A stretch of DNA of 64,000 bases, from NCBI GenBank assembly GCA_935421135.1, contig OW285190.1:17308501-17372500 (forward strand), given 5' to 3'. The position numbers and the translations under genes are program-made. A model generated the notes under the pieces. The model did no database searches and was not told where the DNA came from. It saw nothing but the letters and a program-made list of their open reading frames with translations. The DNA comes from Bugulina stolonifera (Eukaryota; Bryozoa; Gymnolaemata; Cheilostomatida; Bugulidae). Below are positions 24,140 through 39,100 of the stretch, piece after piece; positions within the stretch are counted from its first letter, which is position 1; every line of letters begins with the position of its first letter.

Positions 24140-27100
24140 GTGAGTTTTTTTTCAAATTCGAATAGCTGGTTGTTTATTTTTCAAACTCTTCATGCTCTGA
24201 GATGTTGGTCAGTGTATTCGAAAAAGGTAATCCTCTCACACCAAATAAAAGACTTTGTTCTTACCCATTCTATATCACTTAGCACTGTGTAGTCAGATAC
24301 ACAGCACTAACAATATTACTGTAGGCTATGCCAATTCGTTTCATGGTAGAAGATATGGTCTTTATGAATAATATATTGCTTGTAGCTCCTGCTAACTTCA
24401 AGCCGACTAATCTATGGATAACTCAAGTTACATCAGACTGTATTACACTGAGATGGAATCATCCACATGATATTAAGACTGAGTACCAGGTATTTTGATA
24501 TAATATAATTACAATGTATACTTATAATATACATGCATCATGCATTCAACTACAAGTCGAGCCTCACACCTTTTGTTAATCTCAAGCTACACTAAATCTG
24601 TACGTTTTGTCAAACACATTCAGCTCATGTGATAAGTGTACTGTGGAAGCATACAGCATACCTCCACCATTTTGTCACCACCAATACAGACTAAATGCAA
24701 ATGTAGACAGCGGTTCCCAATTATAAATACATCCATTGCCCCAGAATCGAGTTCAAACTCTCCCCCCTCCCCCTCCCATCGCTACTTTTGACCTGCTAAA
24801 TGGCTTAAACAAAGATGCTGTAAAGTTTGCAAGTTAGCTATTCACAATGTTTTGAATGAGTGCCTTGTCGTAGAGTGTGGCTATGCAGTATACTTACATT
24901 TATCTCCAATACTTACAGTATAAATGTGGGAACACAGCTTGGAAATATCTGAAGAACACTACCAGAGCTACAACATGTGATGTAACACCAGTTGTTGGTA
25001 TAACATGTCAAGTTAGAGTTAAAGATGTGGCTCAGACTGAAATATCTAAAGATATTCCATGCTTAAGTAGGTTTCAGTTTAACATCTAGCAGCTTAGAAT
25101 AGAAAGTTGCTTTGTTTATGTATACAGTGGAACTTGCTTAATTCAAACCCCAAGGAACCACCATAATTGGTTTGAATTAGGCCGGTTTTTAATTACGTGA
25201 TCTCTTTATTTTATATAATCACATGCATCACATGTACATGACAACAGTATAAAAACGCATTTAGCTAAGGAGCAGTAAAGCAATCAGTGGGTTTCCCAGC
25301 TTAGCTTGAGCAGAGACATATTGCAGTAGAAACTACTAATATCCTAACTACTACCAGCTATTATTAGGTGACTAATGCTGGCTGCAACAGTATTATCATT
25401 GATTATTATAGTATGAGCCTAAACCGCGTGGAGTTTGAAGTACAGGGTAGCAAGTATGAATTATTTGAAGCCATTTATATTGTGCTCAGCAGGGACCAAG
25501 ACTAACATTTTGAACTAACCAAGTTTTTGAATTATCCGAGGTCGAATTAAGCAAGTTCCACTGTGTTTGAAGAAGTTAAAGGTGTCGGTTTCTAAATGAA
25601 GGTGTCAACACCTCCTAGCCAACCATGAGTTCCTAATTACTCAACAAAGAAAATTGAAAAATCAAGCATAAGAACTAACATAAAATATGGAAAAATGGCC
25701 AGCCCCATAATAAACACAGTGTGTGGTGAGTCTGTACCTTAAAAGTATCCTGAGAAAGATTCCTTAGCTCTATAACCAACTGTTGAATAGCTGGGTTTGT
25801 AAATGTCAGTAAACTACTTAGTCTTAGCAGCTCGTGAACATGCCTTCACTCAACTGAGTTCATGGAGATGAGGTCTGTGTAGTCAACTCCAAATCCTGTT
25901 AGTAGCTACCGGAAGTCCCTTTCTCATGAATCTCTAGTTGTTAGTCAATCAGTATGCAGCTCTTCAGGGTAGTTTTCTATGAGATGGGCAGGCCTCTAAA
26001 AGTCATGTAGTAGTAATGCACTATATGCTATATAACATCGCTTTCAAACTTAACAATGTATAAAGCAATATAATGTAGTTGTTTTGATTGTTCATAATGC
26101 ATTGTATGTTTTGCTGTTCTGCTGGCATTAGAAAGATACAATTTTCATATCAACTGCAACACATGTACATGGATTTAGTTGAATGAATATTTTTCTGAAG
26201 GGATAACTTATGGTTCAGATGTACATGTATATGGGATAATTTAATGCTGTAGTGGACAGTCATGAGTTATTATCATGGGGCTACTAATTCTCTAATCTGT
26301 TGAGTTAGGTGCAGAAGTGGAGAAATTTGAGATAGCCTTTGTTCTTCGCCAAAAATGAAGCAGGAGAAGTTGTCTTCTCTATGTTTTGCTGGTTGACCGC
26401 CCTTACCCCAAACCCCAACCACAAACAAGGAACTAAGGCTATCCAAATTTCTCCACTACTGCACCTAACAGAATCTGTTGTACCACATTGTTATTGTAGG
26501 TACACTCAATTATACAGTTAGACATTTCATTAAACGGTTACCACACTCTTTTAGCGAATCATGTATACAGTACATACAGTATACGATGTTATGAAATATG
26601 ACATGTTTGTAGGTAGAGCATCTCCTACCAACATAGCTAAAGGTAAAGATACAGCATCATCCAGTCCTAGTGCACATAGTAGGAATCCTTCTATAGTAGT
26701 AGATGGTGTGACTGAAGAGTCGAAAGTTGGTGGACATGTATCAAACTGTGCTGACTGTTTCTACCTAGGAGTATCAGCATCAGCTCATTACTGGAGGGTA
26801 GATCTTGGGAATCAATACTTTATAACACAAGTTAAAGTGTATGCTGGTAGGTACAGTAATACTAGATGCATTTCTAGGATTTTGCTCTTTTTATTTTGAT
26901 ACTAGTCCTAGTATACATGTTTTCTTCTTCTGAAGTTACTAGGACCAGTATTGAAACATAGCGAATAAAATAATGATAAGATGCTTCTAGTATTACTGTA
27001 TATCATATTATGTGAATACACTGGTAGATGTGTTAGTATAATAAATACATTAGTCTATATATGTACCTGGATATGTACATGTATGTATTAATAGAGTACA

Positions 27101-30100
27101 GATATCTTGTTCCAACTACACTATTGCTTTGAAGATAATAATACAGCATGGTGCATATAGCTGTGTAAGACTGTTAAATTTGACCTACAAGTTAACAAAT
27201 AATTGCTACAATCCTGCCTTTTCCCAGAGTAGCCTACCTATCAAAATTGCAGTGTAGCAATATTCTATGAGTTTAATATTTAAACAACTAGTACTAAACT
27301 AATAATGCATTCATATCCCTCCTGAGCTACGTTGTGTAACGAAACCCTGTAATGATATAGTACTCAAATACTTACAGCTCTATTGGCAAGACTAACTTTG
27401 ACAGCAATATAGCTCAAATATGTTTTTTTTGCTGGAAAAGTGCTTGAAGTTGCCCTGACAGATGATCAGCTAATATATTTGAATGTAGAAATTATGTGTT
27501 GGTTTCAATGTTCTAAAAGTTTATTAGCTTTGTAGAATGCTAAATTAAACCAGTAGCAGGAAGTGTCACAAGCAGATTTAACAGAACTTTAGACTAATTA
27601 ATATTAAAATAACAGACTGACATGATTGTGGTTATTTCAGTAAATTTCCATACTTCTCTTTTCTGTAGCAAAATTAAGTGTATGATGCAAGATGACTGTC
27701 ATGTTGAAGACTGCATCTGTTGTGTTATGCAATTTTATTGTAGGTAAAGTAGGATACGCAATGTCAAATGCTACTATACTAACAAGGGGAGATGAGTCAC
27801 CATTTGTAGATCCATCAGTTCATCCAGACCAGTGGAATCAGATATACTCTGGTAGTATCAATGGAGAGTTTACTAAGACACTAGACACTGCTGTGTATGC
27901 TAGAGATGTAGCAGTACGTGTACCACTAAGTAGACAGTTAGTACTGACAGAAGTGGAGGTCTACGGTTATGGTAAGTCAGATAAAATAATAGTAGTGAAA
28001 CCATAACTGTACTTACCAGTGTATTTCCAAATATTCTGAAGTTATTACTCTGGTGAAACTGTTACATGGCTTGCCTACAAATAGTGTAATAATAGGAATG
28101 CACTAAAGGAAAAACATTTTAGCATGAACCATACTGTGGGTTGTATTATTGGGTTTAGAAAAATGTCCTGTTCAATGTCAAAGAACAACAATAGAGCTAC
28201 ATGTACATGTATACCAACAGACTAGTTTCAGTTTGAGTGAACAACACTTGATTATTACACCGAATCTTCCACAAATTTACATTATAAAAACTGTCTCTGC
28301 ATTTATTAGTGCAACCAATTACAGTAACTTTATTATTTTACGGATTTGAAGATAGTTATATACATAGTCATTTGCAGGCCAACTTTGATTAACAGGTGTG
28401 CTATTATGTACATTGTACATCAATACCCAACAATATATTATATGTACATTTACATGCATGGAAACATACGTTTTTGATATTTTTCAGGCTATCCAGGGCT
28501 TCAGCCTGCAGGAATTTCTGTTGGTTCTCCGAGCAAGGCACAGCATGCTGGCAGATGGAGATACAGACACTCAGTCACATGGAATGAAAACGCATGTTTA
28601 AAATGATGTTTATTTAATCAGAAAATCTATGCAGAATTAAATTAGTGCACTAGTAATAAACAACATGTTTTGCAATGTCGTTACTGTATTTACACACAGT
28701 CCTATTCATGTGGAAAAAAGATTGCTAGTGTTCAATACAGCTTGACGATACCATTTTGTGCTTTAACCAACATTATTTACATGTAGACATTTAAACATAT
28801 GCATATTTCCAATAATATTATATTAAATCAATATAAATTTATATATATATATATATAGAATTATGAATATTTAGGTTCCTCCATCCTATTCGGCATGCAT
28901 TCACTCCACAAACCCATACAGAGTAAAGGTTGACACATATAGCCCTGTGGACCACAATGCAAACAGTTGGACTCTGTACGGAGATAGCGGTGATGATATA
29001 ACTATAAGAGTCTGGGCGAGAAATAAAAATGGAGGTGTTTCCACACCTGCTATAATGAATATAACAGTTCCTGTTGGTTTGCGTAAGTTCTGTCTATACA
29101 AATCATCATCTGAGATACATGTATTTGCATCATATATACATGTATATACAGTAAGCGTTTTGAGTGCTGAAAACAGATATCCGTTACTAAAACTACAATG
29201 AATTGTTTGTTAATACTGCCTAACTTCTGTTATATGACATTGTTATATCATCTGAGATCAACTTTCAAAGCATACAGACTTCTGTCAACTATTGAAAATC
29301 TGAGCCTAGGCTTACTTCATCATGTATGCCAGTAAAATGATAATTATTAAATGATTGTGTTGTAATAATCAATTGTATGATACTGTAAATAGCAAGAAAA
29401 AATTATTTTCATTAATAATTGTACCAACGGATCTATACAGTAGCATTTATATTAAATGCAATGATTTGGTGTTGCACTACAATATACAGGTAGATGTAGG
29501 TTTACCAGAAGTTGAGACATGTTACAAATTTTGTGGAGCTAAACAATCTTCTATTCAGTATTTGCAAAACAACAAATAATGTCAAAAATTTTAAATGGAA
29601 TTAAAATAATTCTTTTTCTCAAACTTACCAAAGACATCTAAAAATCACTAGATACCGGCCTAAGGTTTCGCCATCTAGACCAAAGCACACACACTTACAA
29701 TGGACACGTACCTACACCTACTTGCCATTTGTTTACATCAGTGAATGGTTGGCTATAAATTATGATGTACACTGTAGCTTCTATATATGCTGAGGTTGTT
29801 CAAGGTCTGCCGATAAACATAAAGCCTGGTCAGGCGACCTCTCATCTTCTGGGAGTTGTGTGTTAGTCATAATTGTTTTCTCAGCGTACTGTGGCAATTA
29901 CTGTTCACACAAAGCCAAACAATAATTATTATCCATGTACTTTAGTATAAACCTACTTTCAATTACTTACAATGTTTTTCCTGTTTTTCTACAGCTCCTC
30001 AAGTGGCACCAAGAAACTTTCAGCTAACAGCTAGATCTCCATACTGTGTTAGTCTAAGTTGGAATCCTGTACAGTATCCTAATGGACCTGAGAGTGGGAT

Positions 30101-33100
30101 CACATATCAGGTTAGAGTAGTGTTCTGCTCCACGCATCTGTGTCTACATTATAAAAGCTTACACCATGTAAACTATCTCTAATAATGTTAATAAAGATAT
30201 ATAATAGTAACAGCTCATTGTTAAATGTGACAGCGAAAATGATGAGATGGGAATCCATTAATCTGTAGGCTGAAACAGACTAGGAGGATGTGATGTTTTT
30301 CCCACAGAATAAAACAAAAACTAATGATAGTTAAGATGTGAATACAGTCTCCAGTCTAATGTTTGCCAACACAGCAAATTGCACAAAAGTGGAAAATGGA
30401 ACTTGCTCACCAATCCGATGTGCTTTATCTTGGGTGAACAGGGCGTTCTTTGATGTCTTGTCGCTCCATGCAAATCAAAGCTTGAAAAACGCTGGTCTGG
30501 TTGAAACTTTAGTTTTGGCGGTGGTCATTAAGCTTCTTTGTAAGGCAGCATCTTGTTGTGCCTTAACGCTGTTGTCAGGTACACGTCAAATTGGCACATC
30601 TTGGTACATGTATTCTACTTATCGTAAACTATAATCTCTTTAGTGAATGGCACTAAATATAACCCACAGACTGTAGATATGCATTTGGAGGTCTATTTAT
30701 ACCGAAAGTTGACTGCTTCAACATAGATGTAAATTATTTTTAGCTCTTTTCTTTTTGCCTTTACACTATCACAATTTCCTATTACATTGTATATAAACCA
30801 TTATAACAACTGCAGCAATTAAGTGGGTACATACTCATAGTGCACAACATGTAAGTTATAGCTGAACATAAGTCTATTAAATCAGAAACCTCTGTAGCTG
30901 TCAAATAGTGTAGGGGGTAAAGCATGTTTTTTTCACATGTATATTAGTGTAGTGAGGGTCTTGTATACTGTAAAATGGATATTAATGCACTGTGCATAAA
31001 ATGTATGTTTTAGTACAACTGTCTGTCAGAGGGATGGAAGAGCATACCAGAGAACAAGATGGTCTGTGGATATTTCTCTAGCTTTCTGGTTAATTGCAAG
31101 ATTAAAGCTAGAAGAGGAAGTAACAGTGCTGGTAATAGAAACAGTGAAGAGACTGGCATAAAGAGAGTTACTACTTGTAATGGTTAGATATTAGCATCAC
31201 AATACATACAATGTACATTGTTCATCAATATGCATGTAAGGTAGATGTGAGATTGTAGGCAATTTATAAGACCGTCATACTGCGTCTAATATCTAGTGTA
31301 TGTACTAGTCTCCTCTATTACTCGGCCACAGACATCATATGATAGATTGTCCTGGGGCACTACAATCTACCACACCCACCTCATAAGCCTAAATTTATTT
31401 AGCCACAGGGATATCATTAAATATTCATATAAATAATATAACACATATACTACTGACAGATCCATTTGATGACTCTAGCATACAAATCAGTGCTCCTACA
31501 CAGAAATCAGATTCTGGGAGAAAGAGATGGAGATACTTGGTTTCATGGCAGGTATAGTAACATAGATCAATATTATCAGTGCTTGAAAGCACAGATTTAA
31601 TATAACTTGTAATGATGCACAGCTCATTCTGCTAGTACATTTCTGTGAACATGTAATTATTGTCAGTAGATACAGTATAACACTGTATCGAGTTACATTG
31701 AGTTACTCAGTGCAATCATATTGTATCTATCGTCTTTAGTAGGCCTAATATTGAACAAAAATGCTGACAACAGAAAAATATGAAATAAGGATAATGTGTT
31801 TTATAGTCTACAGAACCCTGGGAGAGGACACTAATAGTTGCTGTGTGAATGATATTTTGACAGTATTTGCTTCACTCAGTAGCTATTTGCACTAGATGCA
31901 TTAGAAGTTATCTTCTCTCTGCTCATCCATAAAGCATGACGAAAAATATAATATGTGTAGACTGTACTTATTCCTTCAGGTGTGTTCTGGCTACAACTGT
32001 GACAAGTCTTCACCAAAGTATAAACTGGAAATAGATGGAAATACAAAACTCAGTAACTCTGGACAGACTAGCTATTCCTTCTATACAGATGGATATATTG
32101 GTGTCACTGTTAAACTCTGGTTACTGTATGAGACTGGAGAGTTATCTACTCCTGCTACCAAATCTTTTACTACACATATAGGATTATGTGAGTATCTAAA
32201 TACTACAGAGTAGATCAGAGTTTTACTTAACATAATTTTTATCTTTTCTGCATATATTTTGGCATCTGAGTAAATAAATGGTAGAAAAACCTAAGACTAC
32301 ACTGATACACTGGATAGATGAAAGAATGCATCCACATAAGATTTAATGTCAAAGCATCTAAGTATTAAAGAGATAAAGCAAGCTCGTACTTTTACTTGCA
32401 CTTGGATTTCCTAGTGTAGGAAATAGCACTTTAAATGTGTTTTGCTTAATTACAGGTACAATACAGCTCTGCCTCTCTGTTAATTTGTTATTTATATGCT
32501 TTATTTATAAGCTCCTCAAGTAGCACCAAGAAACTTTCAACTAACAGCTGTATCTCCATACTGTGTTAATCTAAGTTGGGATCCTGTACGGTATCCTAAT
32601 GAACCAGAGAGTGGGATTGTGTATCAGGTAAGTAACTCTTTTGATGGATGTTAAACAACCTGCACATGTATCTGCAGTTCAAATTTTGAGCTGCACATTG
32701 CCAAGTTCACAGACATGGCTTCAACGCTTAAGTTCAGTAACAGAAAAATATTTCATAATTATGTTTATCAACAGGCCTTATCATAATTTCGAAGAACTAA
32801 ATATCCTCTGAGTTTATTGATGGTTGTTTTGCTGTAATAGTATTATTATTATGTTAGATTCAATTCACAGCTCACAGCTGTAGAACTCTGGGAATTATAT
32901 AACTAGTTCCAAGTAGAGATGATTTCTGTAGGTTTTTCTCATTTAAGCTCTCAGAGATGACCGCCCATTTACACTTTTTATAAGGGTTTTCCTCACACCT
33001 TTTAAGGTTGGTAGTGAGTGTGCTCTAGCTGTTATGATTGTGAATATTGTCATTATTTTGATGTCCATGCTTAGTTTTTTGAGATGCATTTCTATTACCA

Positions 33101-36100
33101 TTTAGCATCATGGCAGAAAATATCTGCTAACCCTTTACTGTAACTCCATAATGCAATGTACTTGTATAGTACGAGTAATATGGCTTGTGTAAAACATCTG
33201 ACTGACTTTTACCATCTTTATGTATATGAACATGTAAATGCTGAGACTTATTAAACAATTAATTTACTCATACAATATTTTTGAGCTGCTTTCTTCATTA
33301 ATTTGGTGGAGTAGCCTGATAAGTATACTGTACGCTGGGGATATAAAACGCGTATAAAAGATAACGATTTTGATGAAAATGGGTTTGAGAAAGACATAAC
33401 GTGATCTTAATTTAATGAACCCACCAAAAATCTATTTCAATTTAACAACTGCAACTACGCTATCAGATCGGCAGGGTTTCACTGTAATAATCAGCTGTGG
33501 TAATTAATACTTCACTAGTAGTGTATTGCTACAGCTAATGAAAACAACATGTGAATATCTAATAGTTTAGTAATACGAATTATATTTTAACGAGTTCGTT
33601 CTACTCGTTAAAACGTTAAATTAAAATCACGCGAATGAAGCCCAGTGTACAGTATATGCCTTTTCGTTATAGATGAAGTGTAAACACAACACATGATCAG
33701 ATATTCTTCCATCTAAACAAGTGTGTGGATACAAACCATATGAAGTAGCTAGATGTGAGATCAGAGCTAGAAGAGAGAGTAACAGTGATGGTAATAGAGA
33801 CAGTGAGACAGCAGAGAGCAGTGTGACAACTCTCTGTGCTGGTGAGTTGATGAGTCATACAAAATTTAGTCGCCATTGCAACTAAGTTATACAGGTACTT
33901 TTGGCTGGCTTTCAATAAAAGCTAAATATGATAATTTCTGTTCAGTTCCAACAACACCAGAAGTAGCAGTAACAGAAGAGATAATGAACATGATGGAGAG
34001 GGACAGGATCAAACTGGGCATCACTTGGAAGGTATGATTTGATAGGCCAGTCAAGATGAACACCTAAGAAGAGAAATTTTGCAAATTAAAAAAATTTTTT
34101 GAAATTTCGAAATATGCTAGGGAATAAAACATATTTGGGGTCCATAATATGGAACTTGTTTAGTGCTCTATTCCCACTTGTTTAGGCGATAGCCTAATGT
34201 AATATCCAAAAGAATGTTTAGACTGATTTGCCCTGTGTAGCACCATGTCAGAAATATTTTATTTCTATTTAATATCAATTAAGTTGCAACCTAAAAATAA
34301 TAATTTTCTGTGCTCCTCCTTTTTTGCCAAAATAATTTATAATCTTTTTAATCTTCAAACTGAGTGATTTTATTTCAATATAAATTATGCTACTGTTGTG
34401 CTGCTGTTTTCCAGGGATCAGAACCAGGTTGTGAATCTATCTTGTACTACAATCTGACTGTGGAGCTGAAAATAGAAGAGATATTCCATAACAAATATCT
34501 TCCAACTGATAAAAGAGAAGCAATAATAGAAGACTTGGATCCATACACAAACTACACACTAATACTGATAGCTGTTAACAATGATATGAGGGCGTCATCA
34601 TCGGAGCCAAGTAATATTCTTACACCAGAGTTAGGTAAGAGTTCTTTGGCAATGTGGTCAGAAAACATATTCCTACCACCACTCTATTGCAGGCAATGAA
34701 CTGTTCACTAAATGGCAGTTTTACATCATTAGTGTATGGAAATTTCTATGCACTTATCAATAATTTGCTCTTAAGATAGTATAAATTTCTCTTATCCTTG
34801 TATGGGTCTAAACTGCTCATTGGTTAACTCCCACAAAAGCAACTCTAAATTAATAATCCATTTGATGGCAGCATGGGTAAAGTTCCTGCTGCAAATACTA
34901 ATAATCATAAATTTGGAATATGGAACCCATGCTGCATTTGGAATATGGAATCCATGCTACATTTGGAATATGGAACCCATGCTACATTTGGAATATGGAA
35001 CCCATACTACATTTGGAATATGGAACCCATACTACATTTGGAATATGGAACCCATGCTACATTTGGAATATGGAACCCATACTACATTTGGAATATGGAA
35101 CCCATACTACATTGGGATACAACTCAGATGCACACCGTCAACACGTCTTGTTTCTTTCCTGTTTTCTAATTTTAGGTTTCCTGCAACTACACAACCTCTG
35201 ACACAAGTTCTTATACAAATGTCTCAGTAACAGAAGTACAACCTCACACTGTCTGTGGATTCAGATCAGCTCATAAGATAGAATGCAGAGTCTCTGCTGT
35301 TAATATTGCTGGAGAGAGTCCTGTTTCATTAGTGACTGGATACACACATGTTGAAGGTAGGAATTCTAAGTGTATTTAGCTCAATGTATCAATGTTGGCT
35401 TGACCTGTTAGTGCAACTTCTACTGATTGCGTTTGTATTGTTTGGTTGTCATTAATACAGCTGGAGAGAGTCCTGTTACATTAGTGACTGGATACACACG
35501 TGTTGAAGGTCTGACATTTATATAAATTATAGTTATTTCTATGTAAGTACACATAGCACTCAACAGAATTCAAGTTAACAGGAAAAGTTTGCTCTTGGAC
35601 TTCTTAGTCTATCCTAATCAAGTCCTAACTCGAAGCAGCAATTATCAATTTAATCAACATTATATTTACAGTTATAGAATTTGAACCAGTGAGAATTAAC
35701 AAAGCAGACACACAGACAGAGCTCACCATATATCCTGTAAAGATAGATGTAAGCATTGCTGAAATCAGGTAAAGCATCACAGTGTTAGGATTCTAAAGTT
35801 TTTAAACTGGTGATTTTTGCTGTATTATTAAGCATGAAGTTTTAAACTGAATAATTCATGAACACAATAAGTGTTTAGATAAGTTGCAAATTTTGATGTT
35901 AAACATTTCTTAAGTACATGTACATGTATATAGAATACGTGTTATTTGTCACATATTTTATTTCTCCGACAGACTATACATCCTGGTTGTGAGTGAGTCC
36001 ATAAATGAAGGTGATCATTGTACCCAGGAAGCGCTAACCAGTTACAAAACGACCAGATCCAATAACGAGACTTGTTACATTGCTGCTGAAATACCAGCTA

Positions 36101-39100
36101 CTTCTGTGGTTAGTGGTGGCTTCACGATGGTTTTAGGTGATGAAACGGTCAACTATGGGAAGTTCTTGAACAGTCCACTCCGACAGGGTGTGACATACAA
36201 GGTCTCCATGGCTGTATATATCATTAAGGTATTACTATACTATAGTATATTATGGAGATACATGTACATGTACATAGATATGAAAACTATCGACATTGTG
36301 TAAGATGAAATAGAGGTTAAATTTAAAAGAATCTATAATTATGTGAATGTTAGTCGTATTATTTTACAGGGAGAATCTGAGTTTTCGCAACTGATTACCA
36401 GCACAGATCCCTTCACAGGTTAGCAGATTTAAAACCCTTAAAATTTTTATAATCATTGCATCACTTAGGTAAGTGTTCTACGTGCATGAAGCCGCTGCCA
36501 GTTTTAAATTCTGAATGATATAGTTTATTATCCACTTAATATGGAGTTATTAGCTCAATATTTTGACAGTTCAAGAAAAGAGATGTCCAACTCCACCAGA
36601 AGAAGAAAACTCAGAAGTCTTTGGTACTGATACCTCATGGAAGATTAACACAACTGTTATCTTCTCGTGCCAAGAAGGATATAGTCGGAGTGGAGATCCT
36701 CAACTGATTTGCAGCATTGTGAATAAAAAGGCTATGTGGGTCGGGATTCTACCAACATGTGTTTCTGCGTCCAAAGAGCCAACTTCAGGTATTTGCACAA
36801 TGTTCCAGCAAAAGTTTTAGCAGAATTTCAAAATATTGCATGAATTGTATTGGAAATCCTTGGAGCAAAAATTGTACAAAGTGAGTGACTAGCTGACATA
36901 AAATAACATCTTTATTTTTGGGTCAGATCGGCGTAATCACCTCTGCCAGTAGTATAGTCAGCGCACTTCTATACAGACACGCACTCGTTGACCCCTGTTT
37001 TCAACCAATCACAAGCCGGTATTTCCGATTTCAACCAATCACAGAAGAGCACAAAAATTTTGCACACGACCTTGCCAAGGTCACCCCAAAATCCCCCCTT
37101 CTGATTGGTCGAAAAAACATTTGCACACTTGACCCCAAACCCGGCCACGACCCCTTCCCTCCCTCCTTCCCACCCTCCTCCCCTCCCCTCCGCCCCACTC
37201 CTCCCTCCTCCCCCGCCACCGCCCTCGTCCCGTCCGCACCACCGCCGCCGCCGCCACCACCACCCTCACCACCGCCGCCACCGCCACCACCACCATCGCC
37301 ACCACCACCGCCGCCATCACGGTCATCACCGCTACCCCTCCTCCACCGCCGCCCACCCTCCCCCGCAACCCCCACTCACCCGAACGACCGATCGTTTGAG
37401 GCGGTCAAGCCGCGTCCGCCCACGTTGCGTGCGGCGCCGACCGTACACGTGGAGGCGACGCCAGTGCCCCGTATCCACCGGGCCAAGCGACTAGGCCGCG
37501 GCCCGCCCCCCATCCCGAGTTACACCGGGGCGGGATTGTAAAAGATAAGCTGGTCTGATGGTGGTATTAATGCGAGGAAGGTTCGGTTCTATGATATACA
37601 TTGTATTGACGATAAAGGATGAATGAACAAAAGGTTGTGTGCAAGTGTTAGATTTTGCCTGCCAATAGAGTTTAGTAGGAGTAGGAGTTTAGGTACTTAT
37701 TACTCATCTTCATCAGAAGTTGTAGGAGCTATAATGTTTACGACTTCGGTCTCTGCATACTCTAATTGATATGCTCCAGCTCCAAACTCTTGACACAGTC
37801 TAACCTACAAGATGATTTTAGTTTTTTACTCAGACGAATATCACTCAAGGTGGTCAAAGCAAGAAATCTATCCTTCTTTATGTTGTTGGTACCTTACCAT
37901 ATCCGGTGATTTGTAGAGGTGAGCTAGTTGTTGAGGGGTTTCACTTTTGTAGTTACGAACTTCAGAATCAGCTCCCAATCTTAGACATGAATGTAGACAT
38001 TCGTAGTCTTCATTCTCTATGGCAATGTGAGATGGGGCGTATCCATCTCCCATTCGCTATAATATCAAACAAGGGAATTGAATTAAACTCCCCATCTAAC
38101 TTATCAATTCGATCTACTCTACTTTTATTCCACTGTAATGTATTCACTTACCCTCATATCTAAGTCAGCCCGAGTATTTTCTTTTAGTACCTTTAGTGCC
38201 TCTCTATGCTTGCTGCTATGCGCTGTTTCAACAATGAGGTGGACTACACTCCTTCCATCATGATTGTAGCTCTGTACATTGTTTTGGGGAAGTGATTTGT
38301 AAGGAACTCTGAAGTATGGATGCTTTACTTCTGCTCTGGTCAAACTTGTGGTTAGAGCATGAATAACCTTAGCTCTACCCAGACGTGCAGCAATGTGAAG
38401 GGGGGTGTCACCTTCCAAATAAACATTAGCAATATAGATAAGTACCGAATTGTTACGAGTTTTGCAACACTTTATTTTTTCACAAGCGATGCATGCAAAC
38501 ATTGGTGCTATAAAACACTAACCCCAAGCATCGGCTATTGCTCCATCCGCTCCCCTTGTGATGATGAGGCGAATTAGTGAATCCGAACAATAAGACTGTA
38601 CAGTTAGGTGAAGTAACGTCTGCCGATTCGCATTTTTTGTATTCAGTTGTTTGTGACTCCTCGCAACAAATACCGTGAGTGCAACGGCTCTCTCATCTCT
38701 ACCTCGGGCTGCTTCTAGAACCTCACTACATCATTTAGCATGATATTTGTTTTTCACATAGTTGAGAGGTAGTTATATGAGAAATTTGCATTGAACCACT
38801 TCAGTTTTGTCTATCATATTTTATTTTGATCATAAAAAACAAAACGAAAAAAAAAAAAAAAAATAGTTGGAAGTATGTATAACTTACAACTCTTCATCCT
38901 TTCCATCTTGCTCCCAAAAGATAGAACGAATTTCTTCTAGTAACTGTGTGCTAAGCTTATTGCGAATATCGGTTACAGGATCCCATTTCTGCCAGTCTAG
39001 AGGTAAGCTTTTTTGGAGAAAGAGCTCAGATACCCCCTCAAATAAGTCTTTATTCTCATACTCGCTTTGTTCTGTACAACTTTCCACTGTTAACTTCATC

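Noticed and set aside
34802..35230. Three overlapping frames with EYGTH/IWNP repeats
   Set aside because: The 25-bp period keeps all three frames open; intron sequence by position.
37031..37541. Long Pro-, His- and Gly-rich open frames on both strands
   Set aside because: They lie in the CCN/CCG microsatellite of the terminal repeat, are open in several frames at once, and have no domain or splice support.
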